Positions 52,297 through 62,167 are shown, counted from the stretch's first letter. The stretch: 64,000 nt of DNA from Alistipes sp. (GCA_031285405.1 JAITWH010000044.1:62001-126000), one strand, 5' to 3'. Translations and numbers: made by a program. The notes: generated by a model from the sequence alone, not told the origin.

Positions 52297-53433
52297 TCAA
52301 AGCCGAATAAAAATCCGCTTCCGATAAAGAGGATAAACAATCCCCCAGATAACGGCAACAAGAGTCATAGATGCCAGCAGCGCGGCCAACTGCGGAGGCA
52401 TGATCTCGCCCAGCTGCCGCGCCCACCACGAGTAGATCGTGAATCGGTCTTCGCCAATCTGGAACCTGAAGAACGGCAACCCGATGATCCTCATCAGAAC
52501 CCCCGCCAGCACATACGAAAACAGAGTGTTTGTACCGAACACCGCGCCGAAAGTCGCGCCGAACCGCCCGCCGCGATAGTCATAGAACCACAGCAGCACC
52601 ATCCACAGCAGCATCGCAATCCCGCCGGCATAGAGCACATAGCTCGACGACCAGATCGGCTTGTTGATCGGCACCACCGTGTTGAGCGCCAGCGCGGTAA
52701 GTATCGACAGACCCCCCGCGATGCCCAGCGTCCCCAGAACCTTCATCCTGCTGTCGGCGCCACCGCCGGAAGCCCTGTTTTCCCCCACAAACTTCCCCGT
52801 AACATACCCCAGCAGCACCGTGGCCACGGCGGGAATAGTACTGAAAAGCCCCTCGGGGTCAAACGACTGCGCGGGCCGATAAAGATGCTTCTCGCCCAAC
52901 AGGAACCGGTCGATGCGACAGCCAATGAACCCCTCGCGCGTAGAGTCGCCCAGCAGCTCCACCCCGAGCCAATAGCCCACAAGTATCACCCCGATGGCGG
53001 TCAGAATCCGTCGATAGGTCTTCAGCCACAGCGCCATCACGCCACCCACAAAGAAGGCGAGCCCGATGCGTTGCAGCACCCCCATGATTCGCATCGTGTC
53101 GATGCTCCTCCATCCGCCGTTGTTGAAGTCCCAAAACGGAAACATCTGAAGCAGAATCCCCACTAAAAAGATCAACGCCCCACGCTTGAGCAGCCTCAGC
53201 GTGGTGTCGCCGGTGAGCACATGGTCGGTCTTGCGGTACGAGAACCACATCGAGACCCCCACGATAAACAGGAACGACGGAAACACCAGGTCTGTCGGCG
53301 TGCATCCGTCCCACGGTTTGTGACGCATGGCTTCGAAAGCCTGCCCGGACTGGTTGTTGACCATGATCATCATGGCCATGGTAAGTCCTCTGAAAATGTC
53401 GAGTGAGAGCACTCGGTCGGTAGTTTTTGCCAT
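52297..53433 (-). CDS. DUF5009/HGSNAT-like membrane acyltransferase
   Basis: 378 residues, about ten membrane helices. SLDIFRGLTMAMMIMVNNQ, WDGCTPTDLVFPSFLFIVGVSMW and RIMGVLQRIGLAF are hallmarks of the family related to heparan-alpha-glucosaminide N-acetyltransferase, which moves acetyl groups across the membrane onto sugars. In Bacteroidota these often occur near carbohydrate genes. Substrate unknown. It converges with the lipoprotein gene. Confidence 0.85.
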   Translation of the reverse strand: MAKTTDRVLSLDIFRGLTMAMMIMVNNQSGQAFEAMRHKPWDGCTPTDLVFPSFLFIVGVSMWFSYRKTDHVLTGDTTLRLLKRGALIFLVGILLQMFPFWDFNNGGWRSIDTMRIMGVLQRIGLAFFVGGVMALWLKTYRRILTAIGVILVGYWLGVELLGDSTREGFIGCRIDRFLLGEKHLYRPAQSFDPEGLFSTIPAVATVLLGYVTGKFVGENRASGGGADSRMKVLGTLGIAGGLSILTALALNTVVPINKPIWSSSYVLYAGGIAMLLWMVLLWFYDYRGGRFGATFGAVFGTNTLFSYVLAGVLMRIIGLPFFRFQIGEDRFTIYSWWARQLGEIMPPQLAALLASMTLVAVIWGIVYPLYRKRIFIRL

Positions 53434-53496
53434 AGGTTTACGGGGTTTTAGGTTGTATTTGTAGTTTTTGGTTCTAACTGATATCGTCCCGCACGC

Positions 53497-53961
53497 TCAC
53501 TCCTCTCCGCCGCTCGTCCCCTCCATCTCCTTGAACCAATCCTCGTACACATCCTGTGCGGTTCTGGTCTTGGAGTTGGTAAAGTTTTTACCGTAGCTGA
53601 ACCGGCTGTCGAACTTGCCTGTCTTGGGGTGATAGACAAGTTTCAGCATCGACGGCACCTCTCGACCGTCGTTCCGGAAAAGGCTTTCGACTCTCTCCAA
53701 CAGGTCGGTGCCCGATTTCAGCAATCCGAAAGCCCTTTCTCTCGCTATGTCGTACTGCATTCGGGAGACGCTGTTTACCTTGTGCGATTTGACCAAAGTG
53801 CCATTGATCCGGTAGAACGACTTATAAAAGTAGCCCGACTCTATCAATCCGATGGCATACACGGCATCCACCTCCTGCGAATTGCGGTTCACATACTCAA
53901 AGGCGATCTCAACCATTTCGGTAAGCAGCGCCTGAAACTCGTTGTCGAAATTCTTATTCAT
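53497..53961 (-). CDS. YezG/DUF600-type immunity protein
   Basis: 154 residues, no signal peptide. The order MVEIAFEYVN, a beta-rich middle (GYFYKSFYRINGTLVKSHKV), LERVESLFRNDGREVPSMLKLVYHPKTGKFDSRFSYG and a C-terminal DVYEDWFKEME is the pattern of the YezG family, antitoxins of YeeF-type LXG nuclease toxins. Acidic, as expected for a nuclease inhibitor. No toxin gene is adjacent. Confidence 0.75.
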   Translation of the reverse strand: MNKNFDNEFQALLTEMVEIAFEYVNRNSQEVDAVYAIGLIESGYFYKSFYRINGTLVKSHKVNSVSRMQYDIARERAFGLLKSGTDLLERVESLFRNDGREVPSMLKLVYHPKTGKFDSRFSYGKNFTNSKTRTAQDVYEDWFKEMEGTSGGEE

Positions 53962-53995
53962 ATTCCTCTGTTAGTTTACACCGTTTATCACCTCG

Positions 53996-55045
53996 CTACT
54001 CCTCCTTCAACCCCGCCAACTCCCTCTTCCACATCGGCGCACGGATAGCACCGCGCACCTTTTTCAGCGTGGTGGGATCACCGATGACAGGCCACAACCC
54101 GACCAACAACCAATCCCTGCGGCGAGACTGCTCTTTGGAGACCTTCGGGTCGATGGCCACGATGCGCTCCAGCACCCACGACAGGTCGGGATGATTGGCA
54201 TCGCGCCCGGGCTCGCCCACCTTCGGATAGGATGCCTGCATCGCGTCGATGAGCAACTGCAACCGTGCGAGGTCGTCCAATCCGGGCAGCTCCTCGACCT
54301 CCAACAGCCTGTCCATCGCCCTCACATCGCCACCCTCGGCAACGGGAACCAACGCCACATAGATCAAACTGTTAATATGACTTTTGGCACTCATCCGCTT
54401 GTCGTGCGTGAGTTCGACCGCCGCACGCCAACCCTGCTTGCGCGAGACCCCATCGACCAACGCTCTCCGCATATCGTCGATATGGTCTCTCCGGTGTACC
54501 GCCTTGTACTTCGGCCACAGCTTCAGGAACGTCGCCGCATCGCCCTCCCGCGCAAGCCAATCGCCGACGGCACGCCAACCGACCCAACCCTCGTCGCCGA
54601 AAATCTCGCTGTCGGCAGCCCGCATCGCGGCATCCAAATCCCCGTCGGCGCAAAGCCGATAGACGATTGCCCGCTGCATCCAAGGCGGCGCAAGACGCCT
54701 CGCACAAACCTCGATAGCCCGCTCGACCGTCGCGACCGAGATCACTCCCCCCGCCAGCAACAGGCAGACAGCATCCGAAACGCCCCCGCTTGTATTGAGC
54801 CAAGTTTGAGCATTTTCGTTGAAATAGTAGGGAGGATCCAGCAGTCTCAAGGAGCAGAGCGGATTCGCCCCACCCGCCGCCAACCTCTCCCGAAACGCCT
54901 CCGCCGCCGCCTCGCGAAACGGCTCCAGCGCGGCAGGCGACGGATAGGGCGGATTCGCCGCCGCCTCCACCTCCTCCGCCGTGGCGCGATAGGCAACGGC
55001 TTCAAGCAGAAGCTCCGTCAATCGGTTGTCAGGTTTCGTGGTCAT
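53996..55045 (-). CDS. hypothetical helical-repeat protein in immunity gene cluster
   Basis: 349 residues, soluble, almost entirely helical and rich in Arg/Ala/Leu. I do not recognise the family. WMQRAIVYRLCADGDLDAAMRAA and VGDWLAREGDAATFLKLWPKY look like TPR/HEAT-type helical pairs. GC-rich codons match the chromosome. It sits between two probable immunity genes on the same strand, which suggests a related role (inference). Confidence 0.6.
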   Translation of the reverse strand: MTTKPDNRLTELLLEAVAYRATAEEVEAAANPPYPSPAALEPFREAAAEAFRERLAAGGANPLCSLRLLDPPYYFNENAQTWLNTSGGVSDAVCLLLAGGVISVATVERAIEVCARRLAPPWMQRAIVYRLCADGDLDAAMRAADSEIFGDEGWVGWRAVGDWLAREGDAATFLKLWPKYKAVHRRDHIDDMRRALVDGVSRKQGWRAAVELTHDKRMSAKSHINSLIYVALVPVAEGGDVRAMDRLLEVEELPGLDDLARLQLLIDAMQASYPKVGEPGRDANHPDLSWVLERIVAIDPKVSKEQSRRRDWLLVGLWPVIGDPTTLKKVRGAIRAPMWKRELAGLKEE

Positions 55046-55066
55046 TTATCAATGCGTTAAATGGTT

Positions 55067-55153
55067 CTATCCGATGAGCATACCGGGTATCAGTACGTTC
55101 AAAAGCAACATGACTGCCAGCTTGCAGTATTTGGAGATGGTGGCTGTTTTCAT
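55067..55153 (-). CDS. possible 28-aa membrane peptide
   Basis: MKTATISKYCKLAVMLLLNV followed by LIPGMLIG and TAG. It is preceded by GGGAGG 9 bases before the ATG, one of the few Shine-Dalgarno-like sites in the window. One hydrophobic helix. It may be a small inhibitory or structural membrane peptide; nothing else supports expression. Confidence 0.35.
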   Translation of the reverse strand: MKTATISKYCKLAVMLLLNVLIPGMLIG

Positions 55154-55174
55154 TGAATAAAACCTCCCGATTTT

Positions 55175-55774
55175 CTAACCTTCCCACTCCTCCACTGGCG
55201 TAAAAACAATGCCTTCGGGATTGGCGGACATAATAATATCAACAACCGACTTATGATACAGAATAAATGCACAATTTTCTTTGGAAACAAAAACAAGACG
55301 CTCTTCCAATGGAACGGCAGCAAGTTTTTCTCTGTCCAAAACAATCTTTTCAATACTCCCCCAGGTTCCTGTCGATGCGCCTATATAGCCGAACTCCGTC
55401 TCTTCTTCGTCAAAAAAAGCCACTTTTTGAAGAATATTGGCTATCCAATAACCATCAAATGTTTCGTCTTTATATCCGCGAATAATTGCGGGAACCAACT
55501 GTAAATGCTTTATATTGTGCTCATTCAAAACATCATATATCTTTTTCGAGAAAACACAACAGGTTCCACGCAAAGACATAGCGTCGATGAGCCGTGGTTT
55601 TGCTATTTTGATTGTGGGATTAAAGGCTATATGTCCAATAAAATCCGAGTCCATCACCCTATATTGTGATAATACCCCAATGCCAAACGAATCAAATTCG
55701 TCATCATTTACCATTAAAGGAACATTGCCGGGATTGTCGCTGTTGATTACATAATAATCAAAATCGTTGTTCAT
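55175..55774 (-). CDS. Imm11-like (DUF1629) immunity protein
   Basis: 199 residues, AT-rich codons unlike the neighbours. The pattern FDYYVINSD, LIDAMSLRGTCCVFSKKIYDVLNEHNIKHLQLVPAII and DGYWIANILQ followed by VSKENCAFILYHKSVVDII is that of Imm11-type immunity proteins of polymorphic toxin systems. It probably neutralises an incoming or lost toxin. Third probable immunity gene in 2.3 kb; composition points to transfer. Confidence 0.68.
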   Translation of the reverse strand: MNNDFDYYVINSDNPGNVPLMVNDDEFDSFGIGVLSQYRVMDSDFIGHIAFNPTIKIAKPRLIDAMSLRGTCCVFSKKIYDVLNEHNIKHLQLVPAIIRGYKDETFDGYWIANILQKVAFFDEEETEFGYIGASTGTWGSIEKIVLDREKLAAVPLEERLVFVSKENCAFILYHKSVVDIIMSANPEGIVFTPVEEWEG

Positions 55775-55869
55775 ATTCTTCTCCTTTCTGCCCCTCTCGG
55801 AGCAGTTTATGTTTTATTGTTCATTCACTCGTTATCTTCTGCCTGCAAAAACACCCTCAAAAGCCCCCC

Positions 55870-57918
55870 TCACGACCCAAGCATCACCAAGACCTGCCGA
55901 CAAACATCCCCCCCCGAGAACCCAAACTTCTCATCCAGCACCTTGAAGGGCGCCGAGTAGCCAAAGTGTTCCAACCCGTGCACGAAACCATCGCCCACCA
56001 ACCCGCGCAGCGTCAGCGGCAACCCCGACGTGAGCCCATACCTCGGTACCCCCGCGGGCAGCACCTCGCGCCGATACTCCGCCGACTGATCGCCGAACAA
56101 ACCCTCGCTCGGAGCCGACACAATCCTCACACGCACCCCCTCGGCCTCCAGCAGCCTGGCCCCCTCGGTCAGCGTCGCCACCTCGCTCCCGTTCGCCACC
56201 ATCACCACGTCGGGCACCCCCTCGCAGTCGGCCACCACATATGCCCCCTTCACCAACCCGCGAGCATCCTCCCGCCGAGAAGCCCCCGAACCCGAAGCCC
56301 CCAAAGCCCCCAACGCCGGCAAGTCATTAACATTCTGTCGCGAAAGTATCAACCCCACGGGCCGATCCGCCTCCACGGCGTACCGCCAGGCCTCTATGGT
56401 CTCCGCACTGTCCGCCGGCCGAAACACCACCACCGACCTGTCGCCGTCGTGGTTCCTCAGCTGCTCCAGCAACCTGATCTGCGCCTCCTGTTCGATCGGC
56501 TGATGCGTGGGTCCATCCTCGCCGACGCGGAAACTGTCGTGCGTCCACACCCACACCACGTGCAACCTCTGCAACGCGGCAATGCGAATGGCGGGCTTCA
56601 TGTAGTCCGAAAAGACGAAGAACGTGCCGCACACCGGAATCACCCCCCCATGCAGCGCCATACCGTTCATCACACACGCCATCGTAAACTCGCTCACCCC
56701 CGCCTGAAAGAACCGGCCCGTAAAATCTCCGCGAGTGAAGGCATGCGTCTTCTTAAGAAACCCATCCGTCTTATCGCTGTTCGAAAGGTCGGCCGAAGCG
56801 ACGATCATATTCTCGACCCGCTCGCCATACACCCCCAACACCGCCGCCGAAGCCCCGCGCGTCGCCGCACCGACCCCCGCGTCTATCGCGTCGTAATCTA
56901 TCTCGGGCAGCTCCCCGCCCAAAAACATATCCAACTTCGCCGCCAACTCCGAGTGAGACTCGCGCCACTCCCGCTCCGCCATCTTGCACCGCGCCGCCTG
57001 CGCCGCCAGCTCCACCCGCCGCGCGGCATACAACCTCATCGCCTCGGGAAACAACATAAAAGGCTCCTCCGGCAATCCCCCCAGATTCCGAATCGTAGCC
57101 TCGATATCCGCCCCCGCCGCCGACAAGGGCTGCCCATGGGTCGAAACTTTGTTCTCAAAACTCTCACCGGCACCACCTCTCGCCCCGCGCCCCATCACCG
57201 TGCGACCGATGATCAGCGTCGGCCGCCGAGTCTCCTCACCCGCCGCCCGCAGAGCCTGCCGAATCTCCTCGGCGTCGCCCCCGTCGATCGTCAACACATT
57301 CCAATCCCACGCCCGATACTTGGCCGCCACATCCTCCGTGTCGACCTCTTCGACCGTCGTCGAGAGCTGCACATTGTTGGCGTCGTAGTACATGATCAGG
57401 TTCGACAACCCCAGATGCCCGGCAATGCGCCCGACCCCCGCCGACACCTCCTCCTGAATCCCGCCGTCCGAGATATATGTATATGTCTTGTGCGCCGTCC
57501 ACTCACCGAATCGCGCCGCCATAAATCGCTCGACTATCGCCGCCCCCAGCGCCATCGCGTGTCCCTGCCCCAGCGGCCCGCTTGTGTTCTCCACCAAGTG
57601 CGCCAGGTCTCTCTCCGGATGGCCGGGCGTCACGCTGCCCCACTGCCTGAACTCCCGCAGATCGTCCGCCGAGTAGAACCCAGCCAACGCGAGCACCGCG
57701 TACAACATGGGCGACATATGCCCGGGATCGAGGAAAAACCTGTCCCTCCACGGCCACGCCGTATCGCTCGGGTCGTATCGCAGAAACTCCGAGTAGAGCA
57801 CATTGATAAAATCGGCCCCGCCCATCGCCCCGCCCGGGTGCCCCGACTTCGCCCGCTCCACCATCGAGAGGGCCAGAACGCGGATATTATCCGCCGCCAC
57901 CAAAGTTTTGTCCTTCAT
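55870..57918 (-). CDS. tkt: transketolase
   Basis: 682 residues from MKDKTLVAADN. Thiamine-diphosphate enzyme of the pentose phosphate pathway that moves two-carbon units. MVERAKSGHPGGAMGGADF, the ThDP motif (SDGGIQEEVSAG..YYDANNVQL), EFTMACVMNGMALHGG, THDSFRVGEDGPTHQPIEQ and FGYSAPFKVLDEKFGFSG are present. Complete length. Tandem 89-bp repeats separate it from clpX upstream. Confidence 0.96.
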   Translation of the reverse strand: MKDKTLVAADNIRVLALSMVERAKSGHPGGAMGGADFINVLYSEFLRYDPSDTAWPWRDRFFLDPGHMSPMLYAVLALAGFYSADDLREFRQWGSVTPGHPERDLAHLVENTSGPLGQGHAMALGAAIVERFMAARFGEWTAHKTYTYISDGGIQEEVSAGVGRIAGHLGLSNLIMYYDANNVQLSTTVEEVDTEDVAAKYRAWDWNVLTIDGGDAEEIRQALRAAGEETRRPTLIIGRTVMGRGARGGAGESFENKVSTHGQPLSAAGADIEATIRNLGGLPEEPFMLFPEAMRLYAARRVELAAQAARCKMAEREWRESHSELAAKLDMFLGGELPEIDYDAIDAGVGAATRGASAAVLGVYGERVENMIVASADLSNSDKTDGFLKKTHAFTRGDFTGRFFQAGVSEFTMACVMNGMALHGGVIPVCGTFFVFSDYMKPAIRIAALQRLHVVWVWTHDSFRVGEDGPTHQPIEQEAQIRLLEQLRNHDGDRSVVVFRPADSAETIEAWRYAVEADRPVGLILSRQNVNDLPALGALGASGSGASRREDARGLVKGAYVVADCEGVPDVVMVANGSEVATLTEGARLLEAEGVRVRIVSAPSEGLFGDQSAEYRREVLPAGVPRYGLTSGLPLTLRGLVGDGFVHGLEHFGYSAPFKVLDEKFGFSGGDVCRQVLVMLGS

Positions 57919-57928
57919 ACTTTTATTA

Positions 57929-58167
57929 ATCATAAATCATGAATCATGAATTCAGGCGCGGCAAAGCCGCAGTTTTTTGCTATAAATTTCATAGTGTCGA
58001 ACCACTTAAAAAACGTCGCGCAGCGACACCGCGATTCATGATTCATGAATTCAGGCGCGGCAAAGCCGCAGCTTTTTTGCTATAAATTTCATAGTGTCGA
58101 ACCACTTAAAAAAACGTCGCGCAGCGACACCGCGATTCATGATTCATAATTCATGATTCATGATTCC
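57929..58167. repeat. tandem 89-bp duplication with R2 heptamers, between tkt and clpX
   Basis: Copy 1 (57943-58031) and copy 2 (58032-58121) share GGCGCGGCAAAGCCGCAG, TATAAATTTCATAGTGTCG and GTCGCGCAGCGACACCGCG in the same order, differing by single bases. R2 heptamers lie at both ends and at the junction (57929-57950, 58133-58167). No gene is seen in this gap. Confidence 0.85.
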
Positions 58168-58173
58168 TGAAAC

Positions 58174-59514
58174 TCACGCCGACATCCTACCCCCCTGCTT
58201 ATCCAACTCCCTCGAAGCAAACTCCAAAGTAACCCTCAGCCCCCTCTCGCCACTCCCCGCCGGAACCTCAAACATGGCCTCCATCATAATAGTCTCACAG
58301 ATAGACCGAAGCCCCCGCGCCCCCAACTTATACTCCACCGCCTTGTCGACGATGTAGTCAAGCGCGTCGTCGTCAAAAGTCAGCGCCACCCCATCCATCG
58401 CAAACAGACTCTCATACTGCTTGGTGATGGCATTTTTCGGCTCTGTAAGTATCTGCCTCAGCGCCGCCTTGTCTAATGGCCTCAGCCACGTGAGCACCGG
58501 CAACCTTCCCACCAACTCGGGAATCAACCCGAAGCTCTTGATATCCTGCGGCATGACATACTGCAACAGGTTCTCTCTGTCGACCTTCGCCTCGTCGCCC
58601 CCGCGCCCGTACCCTATGGCCCGCGTGCCCAGCCTGCGCGATATCACCCGCTCCATGCCGTCGAAAGCGCCGCCGCAAATGAACAGCACATCCGTCGTGT
58701 CGACCTGAATATACTTCTGATCCGGATGCTTGCGTCCCCCCTGGGGCGGAACGTTCACCACCGTGCCCTCCAAAATTTTCAGCAACGCCTGCTGCACCCC
58801 CTCGCCGCTCACGTCGCGCGTGATGGACGGGTTGTCGCTCTTGCGCGCAATTTTGTCGATCTCGTCGATAAACACAATGCCTCGTTGCGCCGCCTCCACG
58901 TTGTAGTCGGCCGCCTGAAGCAACCGCGCCAGAATGCTCTCCACATCCTCGCCCACATATCCCGCCTCGGTCAGCACCGTCGCGTCGACAATTGTGAATG
59001 GCACCTTCAGCAACCGCGCTATGGTCCTCGCCAGCAACGTCTTACCCGTCCCCGTCGGCCCCACCATCACAATGTTCGACTTGTCGATCTCCACCATCTC
59101 CGCGTCACCGCGACCGCCGTCGCCTTTAACCGCTCCGGCCGCTCCCCGATGATGCAACCTCTTGTAGTGGTTATACACCGCCACCGACAGATACCGCTTG
59201 GCGTCGTCCTGCCCGATCACATACCGGTCCAACATCTCCTTGATCTCCGTGGGCTTGGGCAACTCCGACAGCGGCGACAACGGCTCGACCTTCTTCGCCG
59301 CCCCGCGCTTCGCCTCGGCCTCCGCCTCTCCCGCCGCTTCGGGCCCCCGCAACACCCCGTAACCATACTCGATGCAGTGGTTACAGATATGAGCGCCATC
59401 GGCCCCTGCAAACATCATCTCGACCTCACCGGCCGGCGTCCCGCAGAACGAGCAAGCCTCCCCCGCCCCTCCTCCGACACCACTCCCCGCCCCCGTATTT
59501 TTCTTATTGCTCAT
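58174..59514 (-). CDS. clpX: ATP-dependent Clp protease ATP-binding subunit ClpX
   Basis: 446 residues from MSNKKNTG; the longer open frame upstream is R8 repeat DNA. Zinc domain CSFCG..CNHC (Cys21, 24, 41, 44 approx.), a long Gly/Ala/Glu-rich linker, Walker [12 protein letters not shown], pore loop GYVGED, Walker [12 protein letters not shown] and [16 protein letters not shown]. The unfoldase feeds proteins to ClpP, encoded just upstream. C-terminus complete. Confidence 0.97.
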   Translation of the reverse strand: MSNKKNTGAGSGVGGGAGEACSFCGTPAGEVEMMFAGADGAHICNHCIEYGYGVLRGPEAAGEAEAEAKRGAAKKVEPLSPLSELPKPTEIKEMLDRYVIGQDDAKRYLSVAVYNHYKRLHHRGAAGAVKGDGGRGDAEMVEIDKSNIVMVGPTGTGKTLLARTIARLLKVPFTIVDATVLTEAGYVGEDVESILARLLQAADYNVEAAQRGIVFIDEIDKIARKSDNPSITRDVSGEGVQQALLKILEGTVVNVPPQGGRKHPDQKYIQVDTTDVLFICGGAFDGMERVISRRLGTRAIGYGRGGDEAKVDRENLLQYVMPQDIKSFGLIPELVGRLPVLTWLRPLDKAALRQILTEPKNAITKQYESLFAMDGVALTFDDDALDYIVDKAVEYKLGARGLRSICETIMMEAMFEVPAGSGERGLRVTLEFASRELDKQGGRMSA

Positions 59515-59822
59515 TTTACATATCCTCCTTTTACGTATTCCTTCTTTTGCGAAATCCGTTATTCCGCATAGCCAAAATATCGCGTAGCCAAAGTGTTGCG
59601 TAGCGCGCGCTGGCTCCCCGATGCGAAAAACGGCGTTAAAAAATAGGCGGCTAAAAGCGTAAAGAAATCGAGACGTTTTGCTCGCAAAACCGCCGAAGAG
59701 CGTCGATTTCAAGCGTTAGACGCCTATTTTAGCCGTTTTTCGCCTCGGGGCCAGTTTTTTGGTTACTTTTTTGCTGGTCAAAAAAGTGACTCGCGAAGGC
59801 GAAACTCTATTAGCACTAATAA
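59515..59822. repeat. R8 long hairpin element (59623-59743) and flanking linkers between clpP and clpX
   Basis: GCGAAAAACGGC starts a left arm of about 50 bp; the right arm ends GCCGTTTTTCGC, with an inner TTTTGCTCGCAAAA hairpin. Linkers GCGTAGCC/GCGTAGCGCGCG precede it. After CCTCGGGG comes a GTTACTTTTTT..AAAAAAGTGAC hairpin (59764-59793). The R8 left part recurs truncated at 39626-39710. MITE-like, no coding capacity. Confidence 0.7.
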
Positions 59823-60554
59823 CTATCGTTTAGCCACCACCTCATCAATAAGCCCATACTTCTGAGCCTCCACAGCACTCATCCAGTAGTCGCGATCGCC
59901 ATCCTTCTCGATTTTGGCAAGCTTCTGTCCGGAGTGCAGCGCAATGATCTCATAGAGCTCCTTCCGCGTCCGCACAATTTCGCGCGCCGTGATCTCGATA
60001 TCCGAAGCCTGCCCCTGCGCCCCGCCCAACGGCTGATGGATCATCACCCGCGAGTGCGGCAACGCCGACCGTTTCCCCGCCGCGCCGGCCGTGAGCAGTA
60101 TCGCCCCCATGCTCGCCGCCAGCCCTGTGCAGATCGTCGACACCTCGGGCCGCACCAACTGCATGGTGTCATAGATCCCCAACCCGGCCGAGACACTACC
60201 CCCCGGCGAGTTGATGTAAATCTGAATATCGCGATCCGCGTCTGCACTCTCAAGAAACAGCAGCTGCGCCTGAATGATGTTGGCAACGTCGTCATAGATC
60301 GGCGCGCCCAGAAAGATAATCCTGTCCATCATCAACCGCGAGAAGACATCCATAGTCGCGACATTCAGCTGCCGCTCCTCGATGATGGTCGGCGAAACAT
60401 AGTTCCCCGTCGCCCCCGCCACATTAGTCACACCCGCACCCGCGTACCTCGCACCCCCAACCCGTTTAGAAACCTCCGACGAGTAGTCCCGCAAAGTCAG
60501 CGAACTGATCCCACAATGCCCCAAGGCATACTTTTCAAATTCAGTTTTTCCCAT
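59823..60554 (-). CDS. clpP: ATP-dependent Clp protease proteolytic subunit ClpP
   Basis: 243 residues from [10 protein letters not shown]. Serine protease with catalytic triad Ser148 (GLAASMGA), His173 ([12 protein letters not shown]) and Asp222 (GDRDYW). The N-terminal 60 residues before IIEERQLNV are longer than in E. coli ClpP, as is usual in Bacteroidota. Located between tig and clpX, the classic order. Confidence 0.96.
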   Translation of the reverse strand: MGKTEFEKYALGHCGISSLTLRDYSSEVSKRVGGARYAGAGVTNVAGATGNYVSPTIIEERQLNVATMDVFSRLMMDRIIFLGAPIYDDVANIIQAQLLFLESADADRDIQIYINSPGGSVSAGLGIYDTMQLVRPEVSTICTGLAASMGAILLTAGAAGKRSALPHSRVMIHQPLGGAQGQASDIEITAREIVRTRKELYEIIALHSGQKLAKIEKDGDRDYWMSAVEAQKYGLIDEVVAKR

Positions 60555-60578
60555 AAGACCTCCGATTTGTATCATAAT

Positions 60579-60830
60579 TGAAAGTTGAAAATTGAAAGTT
60601 GAAAATTAGCTACGCAGTATATATGTGCGAAGCACGCCTGAACTTTTCACTTTTAGTTTTTCACTTTTCACTAATTTAAAAGCCCCCGTCATTGCGAGCA
60701 AAGCGAAGCAATCCAGATTTCCCGCAGTTTAATTCTTAACGTCCAATTAACGCAAAGTACCAACACAAAATTGTTCTGCGCAGCCAATTCTCAATTCGTA
60801 TCGCGTTAGCTCATTTTCAACTTTCAATTC
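60579..60830. repeat. R1-R5-R1 repeat mosaic between tig and clpP
   Basis: R1 (60579-60608), a GTGCGAAGCACG mini-hairpin, R5 (60687-60716), linkers, and a second R1 (60811-60830) that overlaps the tig stop codon. No gene. Confidence 0.8.
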
Positions 60831-62167
60831 TCAGCGGCAAGCTTCTCAAACTCCTCCTTAGAAACCCCCTTCTCCGAAACCTTAATCAGCGGTTTAAGAG
60901 CCGAAAGAATTTTATCCTCCCGCACCCGCTCATAGATTTTCTGAGCCTCCTCGCGCGACGAGAGCATCTGCTTTCCATAAGACTCCAAAGTCTCATCGGG
61001 AACCCCACTCATGCCATACTGCGCAAACTGCATACGCGCCAAAGCCTTGGCCTCCCCTAAGAGCTCCTCCTGAGTCACCTCCAACCCCATTGTATCCGAG
61101 AAGTGCCTCAGTATCAAGTCCCAAGACATCATCCGCAGAAAAGCCGCAAAGTCCCGTTCGATCTCCTCCATCGAGAATTTCCCCTCGTTCACCGCATGCA
61201 GCCAGTTCTTGAGAAACGCCTCGGGAAGCCGCAACCCCGCCTTGGCCAGCAGATGGTTTTTAAGCTGATACGCAAACAGATAGTCACTGTTGTTGGCCAG
61301 ATCCGACACAATCATCTCCTCGACATACTTGTCAAACCCCGCCTCATCCGTAACCTTACCATCGGGAAAAGCGGCCGTAAAGAAATCGGCATCCAACACC
61401 GGCTCGGCAAACCGACGAATACGCTTAACCGTGGCGGTAAACTCGGGAGCGACGGTATCCAGCTCCTCCGCCTTCACCCCAAGGATCGCCGACAACTGCT
61501 GAGGATTCTTATACACCTCGCGCACATCGACCTTCATCACATCGCCCACCTTCTTGCCAATGAACGGCTTACGCTCCTCGTCCGTCATCGACACCAACCC
61601 GATAAACGCGTCGTCCGCATGCAGCTCACTCCCGTCCGTGGTCGCCCCGTCCAGAGTCACCTCCATAGCCTCGTCCCCCGTCACCTTGTCCGTGTCCTCC
61701 AGATGGCCGAACCTGCGCGTGATGTTTGCCCTCACCTCGCTCCTCATCTCGTCGGTGGGCTCGATGCGATAGTAGGTCAACTTGTCGTCATCCCCCAACG
61801 TGAGCTCCACGGTCGGGGCAACCCCCGCGTCGAACACAAATTCGAAATCGGTGACCTCGCCCCCGAAATCCAGTTCGCCCTGCTCGTCGCTCGGCATCAC
61901 ATCGCCCACGATGTTGATCTTGTTCTCTTCCAGATGTTTAAACGCAGCCTCATTGGCTTTGCGGTACGCCTGCTCGGCAACTGCGCCCTTGCGATACATC
62001 TTGTTGATGAGCCCCATCGGCACCATCCCTGGGCGAAACCCGGGGACGTTAGCTTTGCGGCGCATCTCGCGCAGGTTTTTATCGACTTCGGCGGCGTAAT
62101 CGGCCTCGCCGACGGTGATCTTCATTGTCAGAACCCCATCCGGGCTCTGCTGTGCAGAAAGGTTCAT
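60824..62167 (-). CDS. tig: trigger factor
   Basis: 447 residues from MNLSAQQSPDG. Ribosome-bound chaperone with peptidyl-prolyl isomerase activity. The N-terminal domain has the ribosome-binding motif as GFRPGMVPMG (usually GFRxGKxP; Met replaces the Lys). The middle PPIase-like part and the C-terminal helical arms are present. The stop TGA after AAEN lies in an R1 unit. First gene of tig-clpP-clpX. Confidence 0.93.
   Translation of the reverse strand: MNLSAQQSPDGVLTMKITVGEADYAAEVDKNLREMRRKANVPGFRPGMVPMGLINKMYRKGAVAEQAYRKANEAAFKHLEENKINIVGDVMPSDEQGELDFGGEVTDFEFVFDAGVAPTVELTLGDDDKLTYYRIEPTDEMRSEVRANITRRFGHLEDTDKVTGDEAMEVTLDGATTDGSELHADDAFIGLVSMTDEERKPFIGKKVGDVMKVDVREVYKNPQQLSAILGVKAEELDTVAPEFTATVKRIRRFAEPVLDADFFTAAFPDGKVTDEAGFDKYVEEMIVSDLANNSDYLFAYQLKNHLLAKAGLRLPEAFLKNWLHAVNEGKFSMEEIERDFAAFLRMMSWDLILRHFSDTMGLEVTQEELLGEAKALARMQFAQYGMSGVPDETLESYGKQMLSSREEAQKIYERVREDKILSALKPLIKVSEKGVSKEEFEKLAAEN

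Noticed and set aside
59515-59712. N-terminal extension of ClpX
   Set aside because: The extra 66 codons are encoded by the R8 element and linkers, and precede the normal MSNKK start and zinc finger.
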